Part shown: piece by piece, positions 8,613 to 16,436 of the stretch | How the letters are laid out: each line of letters opens with the position of its first letter | How positions within the stretch are numbered: position 1 is the first letter of the stretch | Assembly (NCBI GenBank): GCA_039191215.1 | Contig: JBCCXT010000029.1 | Location: forward strand, 1-49,099 | Length of the DNA stretch: 49,099 nt | Direction of reading: 5' to 3' | From: HKCCE3408 sp039191215 | GTDB lineage: Bacteria; Pseudomonadota; Alphaproteobacteria; Rhodobacterales; Rhodobacteraceae | The notes under the pieces: model-generated | Databases searched by the model: none | What the model was told of the DNA's origin: nothing | What the model saw: only the letters and a program-made list of their open reading frames with translations | Program-made: the position numbers and the translations under genes

Positions 8613-8889
8613 ATCCGCTCACCTACGAACTTTGGGGAAATGTTGCCTGACGGTAAATCGCCTGGCTGGCTTTGGAAGTTGAAAGTCTGGCGCGTCGCAG
8701 TCCAATGCTGAGCGCAAGCCGCCCCGGTTGAAGGCACCAGCGGACGGCCTTGCCGAGATCGTGCCGATGCAAGCGGGGTTTTCTTCGATTGGAGGGTGAT
8801 GCCGCCCGAGCGCGAGCGCCGTCGCTAGTAGGCCCGGAAAAAACTTCGGAGCTCAGAAACTATGCTGCGACACGGCTCTTTTCGGGTGT

Positions 8890-9552
8890 CTATTCGATAA
8901 ATGCCTTCAAGAAGTCGCCGGTCTTTTCGTAGTGCAGCAAGAGGAGCCGTACGGCATCGTCGGGTTCCTCGGAAATGACCGCATTCAGGATGTCTTGGTG
9001 CTCATCGTCTACTTTTCGCCCTTTGTAGTCTTTTGAGCGGCCTGCAATGTAGCGATACCGGATATTGAGGTCGTACAACTGATCACAAATGCGCAACATC
9101 AAAGGCGCGTTGCAGTTCCCAATAAGCGCCATGTGAAAATTCTTGTGTTCCACCTCAAAGGCATTGGCGCCCTGGGATTTTGCGCGGGCCATGCGATGAT
9201 TGATCAAGACCAGCTCTTCGATCCATTCAGGCGTCGCGTATTGCATGCTTTTGCGCAGCGCTTTGCTCTCAAGCATACTGCGCAGGTTGAGGATCTCGTC
9301 GAAGTTCTCTCGGCTTGTTAACGCGGCTTGAAACCCGCGTTGTTCGTGTCGGACGACAAGCTGGTCCGACACCAAAAGACTCAATGCCTCGCGAATGGGC
9401 GACGCGCCCACATCCAGCGCCTTGCGTAACCGGTCGATCTTCAGCTTTTCACCAGGTGCGAGGCCACCTGTCAAAAGCATCTCGCGCAGCTGGCGGTAGG
9501 CCAGCTTGGTCGATGATTCCGATTGTGTTGGAATGGACTGGAAGGGGATGAT
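8890..9552 (-). CDS. GntR-family regulator (FCD type), apparent AUC start
   Basis: About 220 residues. The N-terminal winged helix (KLAYRQLREMLLTGGLAPGE, then IDRLRKALDVGASPIREALS) is followed by an all-helical FCD ligand-binding domain with metal-site candidates Asp/His in EILNLRSMLESKAL, FHMALIG and DDEHQDILNAV. The first in-frame ATG (9480) would cut off the first DNA-binding helix. Upstream there is no ATG, GTG or TTG before the in-frame stop at 9565-9567. A GGAGG at 9558-9562 is followed by two AUC codons, at 9550-9552 and 9547-9549, spaced 5 and 8 bases. Translation therefore seems to begin at AUC. It is last in the catabolic operon and probably its repressor or activator. Confidence 0.85.
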   Translation of the reverse strand: MIPFQSIPTQSESSTKLAYRQLREMLLTGGLAPGEKLKIDRLRKALDVGASPIREALSLLVSDQLVVRHEQRGFQAALTSRENFDEILNLRSMLESKALRKSMQYATPEWIEELVLINHRMARAKSQGANAFEVEHKNFHMALIGNCNAPLMLRICDQLYDLNIRYRYIAGRSKDYKGRKVDDEHQDILNAVISEEPDDAVRLLLLHYEKTGDFLKAFIE

Positions 9553-9564
9553 CCTAACCTCCGC

Positions 9565-10776
9565 TCAGGCCGCTTTGACGACCGCGACAATATTGGCGAA
9601 TTCTTCGTTGGTCAGAACGTCACGCTTGGCGATACCAGCCTTTTTTACCTCTTCGAGGATCGTAACGATCTTGTCGTCCTCAAGCTCGCCCATGCCGAGC
9701 TCGCCCATCTTATAGATGATGGAGGCTTTGCCGGATTTTTTGCCCAAAACGACCTCACCTTCTTTGCCCGTCAGTGCCGGATGCGTGGCAAACATCACCA
9801 GCGGGTCGTTCATGACGTAATTGATCCCGATGCCGCTTTCACGAATGAAATTTCCATGGCCCAGAACGGGCTTGTTGCGCGCGATCGGAATGTTGGACTT
9901 CGCGGCGATCATCTCGGCCAATTCGGGGATTTTTTCCAGCTTGTATTGCGTGTCATAGCCGTAAAGCAGGTGCAGACCCATCATCAGCTCTTCCAGCGCG
10001 GCGTTGCCGGTGCGCTCACCAAGGCCGTTCGCGCAGGAATGCACGCAGACCGCGCCGGCTGTGACGGCAGCCAGCTCAGTGGCGACGCCCATGCCAAAGT
10101 CGTTATGGGTATGAATCTCAATCGGGAGGCCGGTCATGTCGTTGACCCAACGCACCATATGCTTGATCGCCTCCGGCGTGGCACACCCCATCGTATCGAC
10201 GATGCCGATTGAATCGGGCGGTGCATTGTCCATGATATAGGCGCACAGGTTCGTCAGATCGTCTTTGCGCGCGCGCGTTGTGTCATAGGGAAAGAACAGC
10301 GCGTGCAACCCGTTTTCACGGGCGTAGTTGATCACCGGCGCGGTTTTCTTGGCCACATCCTCCCAGGTCCAGCCAAATTGAGTGACCAGTTTGGGGTAGC
10401 CGATGGGCACCTCGATGACGACGCCATCCGCGCCACATTCCAGCGCCAGGTCAATATCCTTTTGCATGGCGCGCGCGAAGGTGAAGATCTTCGACTTCAG
10501 TCCCAGCTTGGAGATCTCCGTGATCGCGGTCTTATCGTCGGGCGAAACAGCGGGCATGCCTGCCTCGATCCGGTCCACACCCAATTCATCGAGCTTGATC
10601 GCAATCTCGATCTTGTCATCAACGGAGAACACAACACCGGGCGTCTGTTCCCCATCACGCAGGGTTGCGTCATGGATTTCGACTTTTTCGGGCAGATCCA
10701 GACTTCCCCGGACATCACTTTCGAAATTGTAAGGGCTGACCCACCATTTGCCGTCTTCAAGATGTGTTTCGCGCAT
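9565..10776 (-). CDS. LeuA/HMGL-family acyltransferase or lyase
   Basis: A 403-residue enzyme of the DRE-TIM metallolyase family (2-isopropylmalate synthase, homocitrate synthase, HMG-CoA lyase). The metal and catalytic motif DATLRDGEQTPG is at 36-47 and the second metal site HTHNDFGM comes later in the barrel. CANGLGERTGNAALEE, a synthase-like signature, follows. The C-terminus has GKKSGKASI, as in homocitrate/isopropylmalate synthase relatives, but no LeuA regulatory domain, so allosteric leucine control is unlikely. The last enzyme of a ring-cleavage cluster, it may condense or split a 2-oxo acid from the pathway. The true reaction is not known. Its stop is only 2 bases from the next gene's ribosome site. 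Confidence 0.85.
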   Translation of the reverse strand: MRETHLEDGKWWVSPYNFESDVRGSLDLPEKVEIHDATLRDGEQTPGVVFSVDDKIEIAIKLDELGVDRIEAGMPAVSPDDKTAITEISKLGLKSKIFTFARAMQKDIDLALECGADGVVIEVPIGYPKLVTQFGWTWEDVAKKTAPVINYARENGLHALFFPYDTTRARKDDLTNLCAYIMDNAPPDSIGIVDTMGCATPEAIKHMVRWVNDMTGLPIEIHTHNDFGMGVATELAAVTAGAVCVHSCANGLGERTGNAALEELMMGLHLLYGYDTQYKLEKIPELAEMIAAKSNIPIARNKPVLGHGNFIRESGIGINYVMNDPLVMFATHPALTGKEGEVVLGKKSGKASIIYKMGELGMGELEDDKIVTILEEVKKAGIAKRDVLTNEEFANIVAVVKAA

Positions 10777-10803
10777 CTGTGTTTTCCTTCTCCAGATCAG
10801 AAG

Positions 10804-11679
10804 TTAGGTGTTTTCAGGGACAAGGACGAAATCAAAATCGACCTTGAAAAAAGGAACGGTCGCATTGCGGCCGATTTCCAAATCATCGGGCAAGGCATCA
10901 AGGTCATGGCACTCGACGTAATCCATGATCAGATCGCTGCGCACACCGAAGACTGCGTCGCGATCCAGATAAGGATCGCCGTTGGCGAAAACCTCGGTGA
11001 CAAGCGCTTTGAGCCCTTCGGCTTGGACGATGAAATGCAAATGGGACGGGCGCCATGGCGTGCGCCCCGTCGCCCGGAACAACTCGCCCACGGGGCCGTC
11101 ATCGGGCACCTTGTAGGGCGCGGGTTTCACAGTGGTCATGGCATAGCGGCCATCGGCACCGGTCTTCATCGTGCAAGTCAGGTTAAAATCGTCCTGCGCG
11201 CTGTCTTGGGAATAGTAGAGCCCGTTCTTGGCGGTCTGCCAAAGCTCGATCACTGCATCTTCAACCGGTTTGCCATGAAGATCGCGGACATGGCCCTCGA
11301 TAATGACAGTGGCACCGTCATTGTCCTTCTTAAGATCACCGCCCACGGGCAGCAGCGGTGCGCCGACGGAATGGAACGGGCCCAAGACACTGGACGAGGT
11401 GCCTTCGTGCTGCGACCCAATCATATCGACTAACGATGATAGGCCCGTCACGTCAGAGATCAGCACAAACTCATTGCGTTCCTCATCGGTGATCTTGCCC
11501 GCATCAGTGGCGAATTTGAGCGCTCGGCTCCATTCAGCGTGGGTCAGACGGGTCTCTTTGGCAAATGCATGCAAATGCTCCACCAGCTTTTGCAGCACAA
11601 ACATCGTTCGCGGATCGGTGTCGTCGCCGCAATAGTCCACAAAAGCCTGCGTGATGGTGTCAATGGTTACATTCCTCAT
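10804..11679 (-). CDS. Intradiol ring-cleavage dioxygenase (hydroxyquinol 1,2-dioxygenase-like)
   Basis: A 291-residue non-haem Fe(III) dioxygenase that would split a catechol-type ring between the two hydroxyls. Residues 1-100 form the helical dimerisation domain of catechol/hydroxyquinol 1,2-dioxygenases, and 120-280 the beta-sandwich catalytic domain. Iron ligands fit Tyr155 (NGLYYSQD), Tyr189 (PAPYKVPDDGPVG), His213 and His215 (RPSHLHF). The N-terminal part and LGPFHSVGAP resemble hydroxyquinol enzymes more than catechol ones, so the substrate may be a trihydroxybenzene. It lies between the TRAP permease and the LeuA-like gene in one operon; no maleylacetate reductase is in the window, which is odd for a hydroxyquinol pathway. 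Confidence 0.9.
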   Translation of the reverse strand: MRNVTIDTITQAFVDYCGDDTDPRTMFVLQKLVEHLHAFAKETRLTHAEWSRALKFATDAGKITDEERNEFVLISDVTGLSSLVDMIGSQHEGTSSSVLGPFHSVGAPLLPVGGDLKKDNDGATVIIEGHVRDLHGKPVEDAVIELWQTAKNGLYYSQDSAQDDFNLTCTMKTGADGRYAMTTVKPAPYKVPDDGPVGELFRATGRTPWRPSHLHFIVQAEGLKALVTEVFANGDPYLDRDAVFGVRSDLIMDYVECHDLDALPDDLEIGRNATVPFFKVDFDFVLVPENT

Positions 11680-11700
11680 AGGCCAGGAGCTCCAGCAGAT

Positions 11701-13008
11701 TTACAGAAGTGCGGTGGACAATATCGGGTACTGGATGATCACGATCAGCACCAAGAGCATCAGAAACGCGAACGGCAATGAGCCGAGAAACACATCCTTG
11801 AGCGAGATATTCGGGTCATTCAGCGTGCTTTTAATGACGAAACACGAAATCCCCAAAGGCGGCGTCAGCAATCCGATCTCCGCGCCGATGACGGTGACGA
11901 TCCCGAACCAGATCAGGCTGAAACCCATACCTTCGATCAACGTGATGAAAAGAGGCACCACGATCAAGATGATCGACGCGGTATCCAGCAAAGTGCCCAG
12001 CACGAGCATCAACACCACATAGAGCAGCATGATGTGGAAGAAGGACAGATCCCAACCCTGCAGCAAGGCATCGAGATGATTGGGCAATCCGGCATATCCC
12101 AGCATCCGGCTGTAAAACGACGCCATGGCGATGAGCAACAGGATCGCCGCGCTGATATGCCCGGTCTCAACCAGCGTCTCCCAGAACTCTCCGCGCGAAA
12201 TGGATTTGCGGGCCAGGGCCACAATCAGTGCGAGCGCTGCCCCTGCCGCGCCCGCCTCAACCGGCGTCAGCCATCCCGTATAGATGCCGCCCAGCACAAG
12301 CAGGATCAAAGCCACAACCGGCCAGGCTTTGCTGACCATCTCACCGCCACTCATCGCGGGTAGATCGTCGGCCTGGATTTCGGTCCCGATGAAAGTTGGC
12401 CAGAACCGCGCCATCAGAAAAATTGCGACGATATAGACCGCCGTGAGCAGCAGGCCTGGAATGATGCCTGCCAGGAACATGTCGCCGACGGAGACCTCGG
12501 CCACGAAAGAGTAGATGATCAGCATCGCCGAGGGCGGAATGATCATGCCAAGGACGGATGATCCGGCGACCACGCCGACCGCAAAGCGTTTGTTGTAGTT
12601 GTAACGCAGCATCTGCGGGACGGCTATTTTGGTAAACACTGAGGCAGATGCGATGGACGATCCCGTCACCGCCGCGAAGATGGCGTTCGCGCCCACGGTC
12701 GCCATGCCGATCCCTGCCAGCACCCGCCGGAAGGCCGAGTTCATCACATCATAGATGTCTCTGCCCAACCGCGCTTTCGACACCAACAATCCCATCAGCG
12801 TGAAAAGCGGAATGGTCGCAAAATTGTATTCCGTGACCCCGTCGCCGACGGCCACCTTCAAAAAATTAAACGCTAGAATTGGTCGGCCCGACATCAGCCA
12901 TAAGGACAGGAACGAGACCAGACCAAGTGCCACGGGAATATAAAGCCCCAGATAGACCAGCACGACGATGGCCGCGACCGACAGCATTCCAATGGTGACC
13001 GGGTCCAT
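11701..13008 (-). CDS. TRAP transporter large permease (DctM family)
   Basis: A 435-residue inner-membrane protein with about 11-12 helices, the ion-coupled translocation subunit of a TRAP transporter. Family blocks are clear: FATIPLFTLMG near residue 65, ANAIFAAVTGSSIASASVFT, and GSSVLGMIIPPSAMLIIYSF near 150-170. A second-half repeat has IGLLTPPLGI. Substrate is set by the binding protein, not by this subunit. Its start lies 3 bases after the DctQ stop and a dioxygenase gene follows after 21 bases, so the transported compound probably feeds that enzyme. Confidence 0.95.
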   Translation of the reverse strand: MDPVTIGMLSVAAIVVLVYLGLYIPVALGLVSFLSLWLMSGRPILAFNFLKVAVGDGVTEYNFATIPLFTLMGLLVSKARLGRDIYDVMNSAFRRVLAGIGMATVGANAIFAAVTGSSIASASVFTKIAVPQMLRYNYNKRFAVGVVAGSSVLGMIIPPSAMLIIYSFVAEVSVGDMFLAGIIPGLLLTAVYIVAIFLMARFWPTFIGTEIQADDLPAMSGGEMVSKAWPVVALILLVLGGIYTGWLTPVEAGAAGAALALIVALARKSISRGEFWETLVETGHISAAILLLIAMASFYSRMLGYAGLPNHLDALLQGWDLSFFHIMLLYVVLMLVLGTLLDTASIILIVVPLFITLIEGMGFSLIWFGIVTVIGAEIGLLTPPLGISCFVIKSTLNDPNISLKDVFLGSLPFAFLMLLVLIVIIQYPILSTALL

Positions 13009-13011
13009 GCT

Positions 13012-13647
13012 TTAGACCTCGCCGCTCGATTGCGCGGTGACATGGGGTGGCGCTTGCGTATCGCCCAAAGCCGCCTTGAAGAAGAACAGGAGCGCCGCCC
13101 AAGCACAGCCGAATGCGATGGCCAGCCGGACAGGCCACCACGGGGCCTGCAAAATTCCCGGCGTCCCGAAATAGTCGCAGCGCGCCAGAGCGGCCTTGAA
13201 ATCCACCCAAATCTCACCCGTCGGTGCCGGGCCAAATTCAGGCTGCGAAAAGAAATGGCAACTTTCGAAGCTTTCGGTGAATTCGGGCCAGACCGTCCAA
13301 ACGATCAAGCACATAAACACGCAAGAGATCGCATCCAGAACCCGCGCCAATGTTGCGCCGAACCGAGGGGCTTGGACGCGCATTAGCCCCAAAAAACCGT
13401 CCGAACGTGTCAGGCGCCCGGTGCGGACCACATCGGGCAGTTGCAAAAAGACGATCAAAGCCAATGAGAAGATGACAACTTCCACAACACCGCGGAACGG
13501 CGCGTTGAACAGGTTCCGCGAAACCACATCGACATTCATGATCCCGACCAATGTCAGCAGCACAAACGCGCCGCTGACATTTGCAATGATCGCGATCGCC
13601 ACGACCCAACGTTCGATTTTCCTCAGAGCCGTGACGATCATGCGCAT
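13012..13647 (-). CDS. TRAP transporter small permease (DctQ family)
   Basis: A 211-residue, four-helix membrane subunit of the TRAP transporter. Hydrophobic segments are at about 15-37, 53-72, 100-120 and 165-190. The DctQ pattern of NVDVVSRNLFNAPFRGVVEV between the first two helices is present. The protein has a longer loop (about 120-165, rich in Phe/Cys/Pro) than the usual 160-180-residue family member. It partners with the large permease directly downstream. The start ATG is 16 bases after the binding-protein stop. Confidence 0.9.
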   Translation of the reverse strand: MRMIVTALRKIERWVVAIAIIANVSGAFVLLTLVGIMNVDVVSRNLFNAPFRGVVEVVIFSLALIVFLQLPDVVRTGRLTRSDGFLGLMRVQAPRFGATLARVLDAISCVFMCLIVWTVWPEFTESFESCHFFSQPEFGPAPTGEIWVDFKAALARCDYFGTPGILQAPWWPVRLAIAFGCAWAALLFFFKAALGDTQAPPHVTAQSSGEV

Positions 13648-13662
13648 GGTCCAGTCAGGGCT

Positions 13663-14745
13663 CTACTCTGCCGACCAGTCGCGCAGCGGCGCGAACCCGG
13701 CATCCCGCAGCTTGTCCAAATAGGCGTTGAGCATTTCGGTGCCGGGGGCGCCCGAACTATCCAAAGCGGCCGCCCATTCAAGGGCAATGTTCGGCATGCT
13801 GTCGGCCCAGGCCTGACGCGCTTCCTCGCTCATCACAACGATTGTGCCGCCGCCTTCGATGTAGGCCTGACGCGACGCCTCCGCGCGGTCCATGGCGATA
13901 CCGGCGACATGGTCGCGATATTCGATGGCAACCTGTTGAAGAACGTCTTTCACTTCATCGGGCAGGCTCTCCCAGACATCGGCATTCACGGTCACCGTTT
14001 TTGAGTTTACCGCACCCAGATCAGCCTGCAGCATGTAAGGGGCGACTTCGGCGATATTGAAGGTTACAGCCGCTTCAGGCCAAAGCATCGCGGCCTCCAC
14101 CACGCCGGTCTGCAGCATATTGTAGAAATCCGGCAAACCGCCGCGCACGCCGGCAGCATCCGGGATACCTTCGAGGTAGCGTAGATTGTAGCCCGCGCCG
14201 GCGATCCGAAGACCTTCGAGGTCAGCCAAGGAATCCAACGGCTCTGTCGAGAACATTTGGTAGGTATCCAGCACAACGCCCGTTGCCAGATAGACCTGGT
14301 TTTCGGCGGCAAGTTCTGCCGCCATCTGGGGGAACTCGCGCGCGATCTCGTCCACCGCTTGGGCCACGACGCGGGCATCAGGTGCAACGAACGGCGTCAC
14401 CGCCGAGATCCCCTGCGAAGGCAGGGCGGAATTGTGAAAGATCGTGGTGACGATGCCGATATCGCCGAGGCCCAGGTTGATCCCTTCCAATACGCCGCGC
14501 GGCCTCACGATCTGGCCGCCATAGGCTTCCATCCAGTTGATCTCGTAATTGCCCTGCTCAGCCAGAAGTTCATCCACCCGTGGAATGAAAAAGCCAGAGA
14601 ATTCCGCGACCCACATGGAACGTTCGGGGTATCCGTCAATGGCGGTAAGATCGATGACTTCTTGGGCCGACGCGGCCGCTCCCAAAGCCCCCGCCAATCC
14701 CAAAGCAACCGATGTCGCCAAAGCAAAACGTCGTGTTAGTTTCAT
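13663..14745 (-). CDS. TRAP transporter substrate-binding protein (DctP type)
   Basis: A 360-residue periplasmic binding protein. ATG 14745 was chosen: GGGAGGAG precedes it, and it gives a clean signal peptide MKLTRRFALATSVALGLAGA ending near residue 29 (ASAQ). The two lobes show DctP-like blocks, including DLEGLRIAGAGYNLRYLEGI (the conserved Arg region that binds substrate carboxylate) and LQTGVVEAAMLWPEAAV. An acidic organic substrate, plausibly an aromatic or ring-derived carboxylate, is inferred from the operon. It is followed directly by the two permease genes, completing the transporter. Confidence 0.9.
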   Translation of the reverse strand: MKLTRRFALATSVALGLAGALGAAASAQEVIDLTAIDGYPERSMWVAEFSGFFIPRVDELLAEQGNYEINWMEAYGGQIVRPRGVLEGINLGLGDIGIVTTIFHNSALPSQGISAVTPFVAPDARVVAQAVDEIAREFPQMAAELAAENQVYLATGVVLDTYQMFSTEPLDSLADLEGLRIAGAGYNLRYLEGIPDAAGVRGGLPDFYNMLQTGVVEAAMLWPEAAVTFNIAEVAPYMLQADLGAVNSKTVTVNADVWESLPDEVKDVLQQVAIEYRDHVAGIAMDRAEASRQAYIEGGGTIVVMSEEARQAWADSMPNIALEWAAALDSSGAPGTEMLNAYLDKLRDAGFAPLRDWSAE

Positions 14746-14768
14746 TGTCTTCTCCTCCCAGAAAAGTG

Positions 14769-15227
14769 CTATTCGGCTTTGCGCCAGTCTTCGTTTATGA
14801 TCGTTCCGGCCCCGCGAAACAGTTTGGCCAGGGGGCAAAATTTAGAGACCTCGGCGGCGACAGAGTTCAACTGATCCTGCGTGGCGCTTCCATCGGCCAC
14901 GACCAAAAGGTCGATTTCTTCAAACGGCACCTCGATCTCTTCGGCCAAGGTCACGCCCAGCCGATTGAACCGGCATTTGGCCGATATCTTCAGATTGCCA
15001 ATATCCACCCCCAGCTTGGCTGCGCATTTGTGGCCGATGGTATTGGTGCAGCCCGCAAGCGCGCTGAGCGCGGTGTCGGTGGGCGTGAACCCGAGGTTGG
15101 TGCCGTGTCGCTCCAACGGTTCGTCGATGATCTGCACCAGATCGCGCGTGCGCACCTGTGCAACGGAATGGCCATGACAGATCGCGTCGATTGCCAAGGT
15201 CACGGAGGTTTTCATCTTTATCGCCAT
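14769..15227 (-). CDS. OsmC/Ohr-family protein
   Basis: A 152-residue protein of the OsmC family, thiol peroxidases that reduce organic hydroperoxides. The two redox cysteines are present: ALAGCTNTIGHKC (the family's first Cys at the start of the central helix) and SKFCPLAKLF (second Cys). Fold landmarks such as GFTPTDTALSALAG match. Its place between nitroreductase and TRAP genes suggests protection against peroxides, or a pathway step on a small electrophile. An alternative start at the internal MKTSVT (four residues later) is equally plausible. Nothing looks broken. Confidence 0.88.
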   Translation of the reverse strand: MAIKMKTSVTLAIDAICHGHSVAQVRTRDLVQIIDEPLERHGTNLGFTPTDTALSALAGCTNTIGHKCAAKLGVDIGNLKISAKCRFNRLGVTLAEEIEVPFEEIDLLVVADGSATQDQLNSVAAEVSKFCPLAKLFRGAGTIINEDWRKAE

Positions 15228-15245
15228 CGCGCGGCTTTCCTTAGA

Positions 15246-15905
15246 TCAAAGAATTTCGCAAACATCGTCGAAGTCAAAACGCGGCAGCCGCTGGAAGAGG
15301 GCGGTTTCATCCGCATATCCGAGGTTGCACAAAAAGTTCGATCGAAGCGACGTGCCGGCGAAGAACTCCGCGTCGACCACGGCGTTATCAAAGCCCGAGA
15401 TCGGCCCAACATCGAGGCCAAGCGCGCGGGCCGCGATCATGAAATACGCGCCTTGCAATGTGCCGTTTCGGAACGCCGTGTTTTCCGCATGAGTGGGCTT
15501 GCCTTCGAAATGTGGCCTGCGGTCTTCGTGCGGGAACAATCGGGGCAATTCCGTCCAGAAATCCAAATCGTAGGCAATAATTGCTGTTACGGGCGCGCCC
15601 ATCACCTTTGGAATATTTGCAGGCTTCAGGGATTTCGCGATCCTGGCTTTTCCTGCGTCTGAGCGCACGAAGACGAACCTTGCGGGGCATGTGTTCATGC
15701 TGGTCGGGCCCATCTTGGTGATCTCAAACAGGCGGCGCAGCATCTCATCGCTGACGGGCGCCTCAGTCCAGGCATAGTGAGACCGCGCCTTCGTCAGGAT
15801 CAGCTCAATCGCTGTGTCGTTTAGCGTGCGTAGCGTGTTGCGCATATCGCGCACATCAGCTTGGGCCGCAGCCCGCAGATCTCCCAATGACGCGCCCTCC
15901 GCCAT
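15246..15905 (-). CDS. Nitroreductase-family protein, malonic semialdehyde reductase (RutE)-like
   Basis: A 219-residue flavoprotein of the nitroreductase family. FMN-contact regions are visible: KARSHYAWTEAPVSDEMLRR near the N-terminus (the R-S-x-x-W block typical of RutE/HadB), ITKMGPTSMNTCPARFVFVR, and GLDVGPISGFDNA near the C-terminus. RutE reduces malonic semialdehyde to 3-hydroxypropionate with NAD(P)H; related enzymes reduce other enals or nitro compounds. ATG 15905 has GGGAGG five bases before it. It is the first gene of the minus arm, just inside a perfect inverted repeat, and the facing arm carries malonyl-CoA decarboxylase, which fits a C3 end product. Confidence 0.88.
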   Translation of the reverse strand: MAEGASLGDLRAAAQADVRDMRNTLRTLNDTAIELILTKARSHYAWTEAPVSDEMLRRLFEITKMGPTSMNTCPARFVFVRSDAGKARIAKSLKPANIPKVMGAPVTAIIAYDLDFWTELPRLFPHEDRRPHFEGKPTHAENTAFRNGTLQGAYFMIAARALGLDVGPISGFDNAVVDAEFFAGTSLRSNFLCNLGYADETALFQRLPRFDFDDVCEIL

Positions 15906-15965
15906 CAAACCCTCCCAGATTCGCTCTTTAAAAGTGTCGTGATTTTTTAGTCTTGTCCAATAAAA

Positions 15966-15997
15966 TCGATATTTTTGTTTGCGTAGAAAAATATCGA
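15966..15997. promoter_or_regulatory. Perfect 11-bp inverted repeat, candidate operator
   Basis: TCGATATTTTT (15966-15976) and AAAAATATCGA (15987-15997) are exact reverse complements around a 10-base spacer. It lies in the only gap between the two divergent arms, 61 bases from the nitroreductase start and 35 from the YciI-like start. This is where a shared operator for the GntR regulator would be expected. A T-rich promoter element inside it is possible. Confidence 0.6.
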
Positions 15998-16031
15998 GGA
16001 TAAGCTCGTACCTCCAAGGGAGAGTCGCACG

Positions 16032-16418
16032 ATGCCAACATGGGAAGACTACAAAAGTGACGCGAAAGCCCGAGGCGCGCTGGCCAAGGAGCTGTTTGTG
16101 GTCAGGTCCACGCCCGCCGGTGATATGGATCTGGTCAAAGCCACGCTGCCTGCCCATCTCGCCTACCAAAAGGACATGGAAGCCGCGGGCAGACTTGTCA
16201 TGGCAGGACCCGTCTCGGACGCGACTGGCGAGATGATGGAAGCGGAAGGCATGATCATCTACCGCGCCGCCGATTTAGAGGCCGCCCGCGCCATGGCCGA
16301 TGACGACCCGATGCACAAAACAGGTGCGCGCCGCTATGACATCCGTAAATGGCTCGTCAACGAGGGATCGCTTAGTTTGACGGTGTCCCTATCGTCGCAG
16401 TCGGTCACGTTGGGGTAG
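16032..16418 (+). CDS. YciI-like protein
   Basis: A 128-residue protein with a YciI/EthD-like ferredoxin fold. Family blocks include the N-terminal strand ELFVVRSTP, the helix HLAYQKDMEAAGRLVMAGPV (with the His found in YciI active sites) and DPMHKTGARRYDIRKW. YciI-like proteins act as small dehalogenases, muconolactone-isomerase-like enzymes or dehydratases. Here a role on the ring-cleavage product is attractive but unproven. The last 15 residues after KWLVNEG look like unrelated extension. It opens the plus arm, 18 bases ahead of malonyl-CoA decarboxylase. A GGGAGAG-like ribosome site precedes the ATG. Confidence 0.82.
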   Translation: MPTWEDYKSDAKARGALAKELFVVRSTPAGDMDLVKATLPAHLAYQKDMEAAGRLVMAGPVSDATGEMMEAEGMIIYRAADLEAARAMADDDPMHKTGARRYDIRKWLVNEGSLSLTVSLSSQSVTLG

Positions 16419-16436
16419 TGCGAAACGAGGTCCTTG

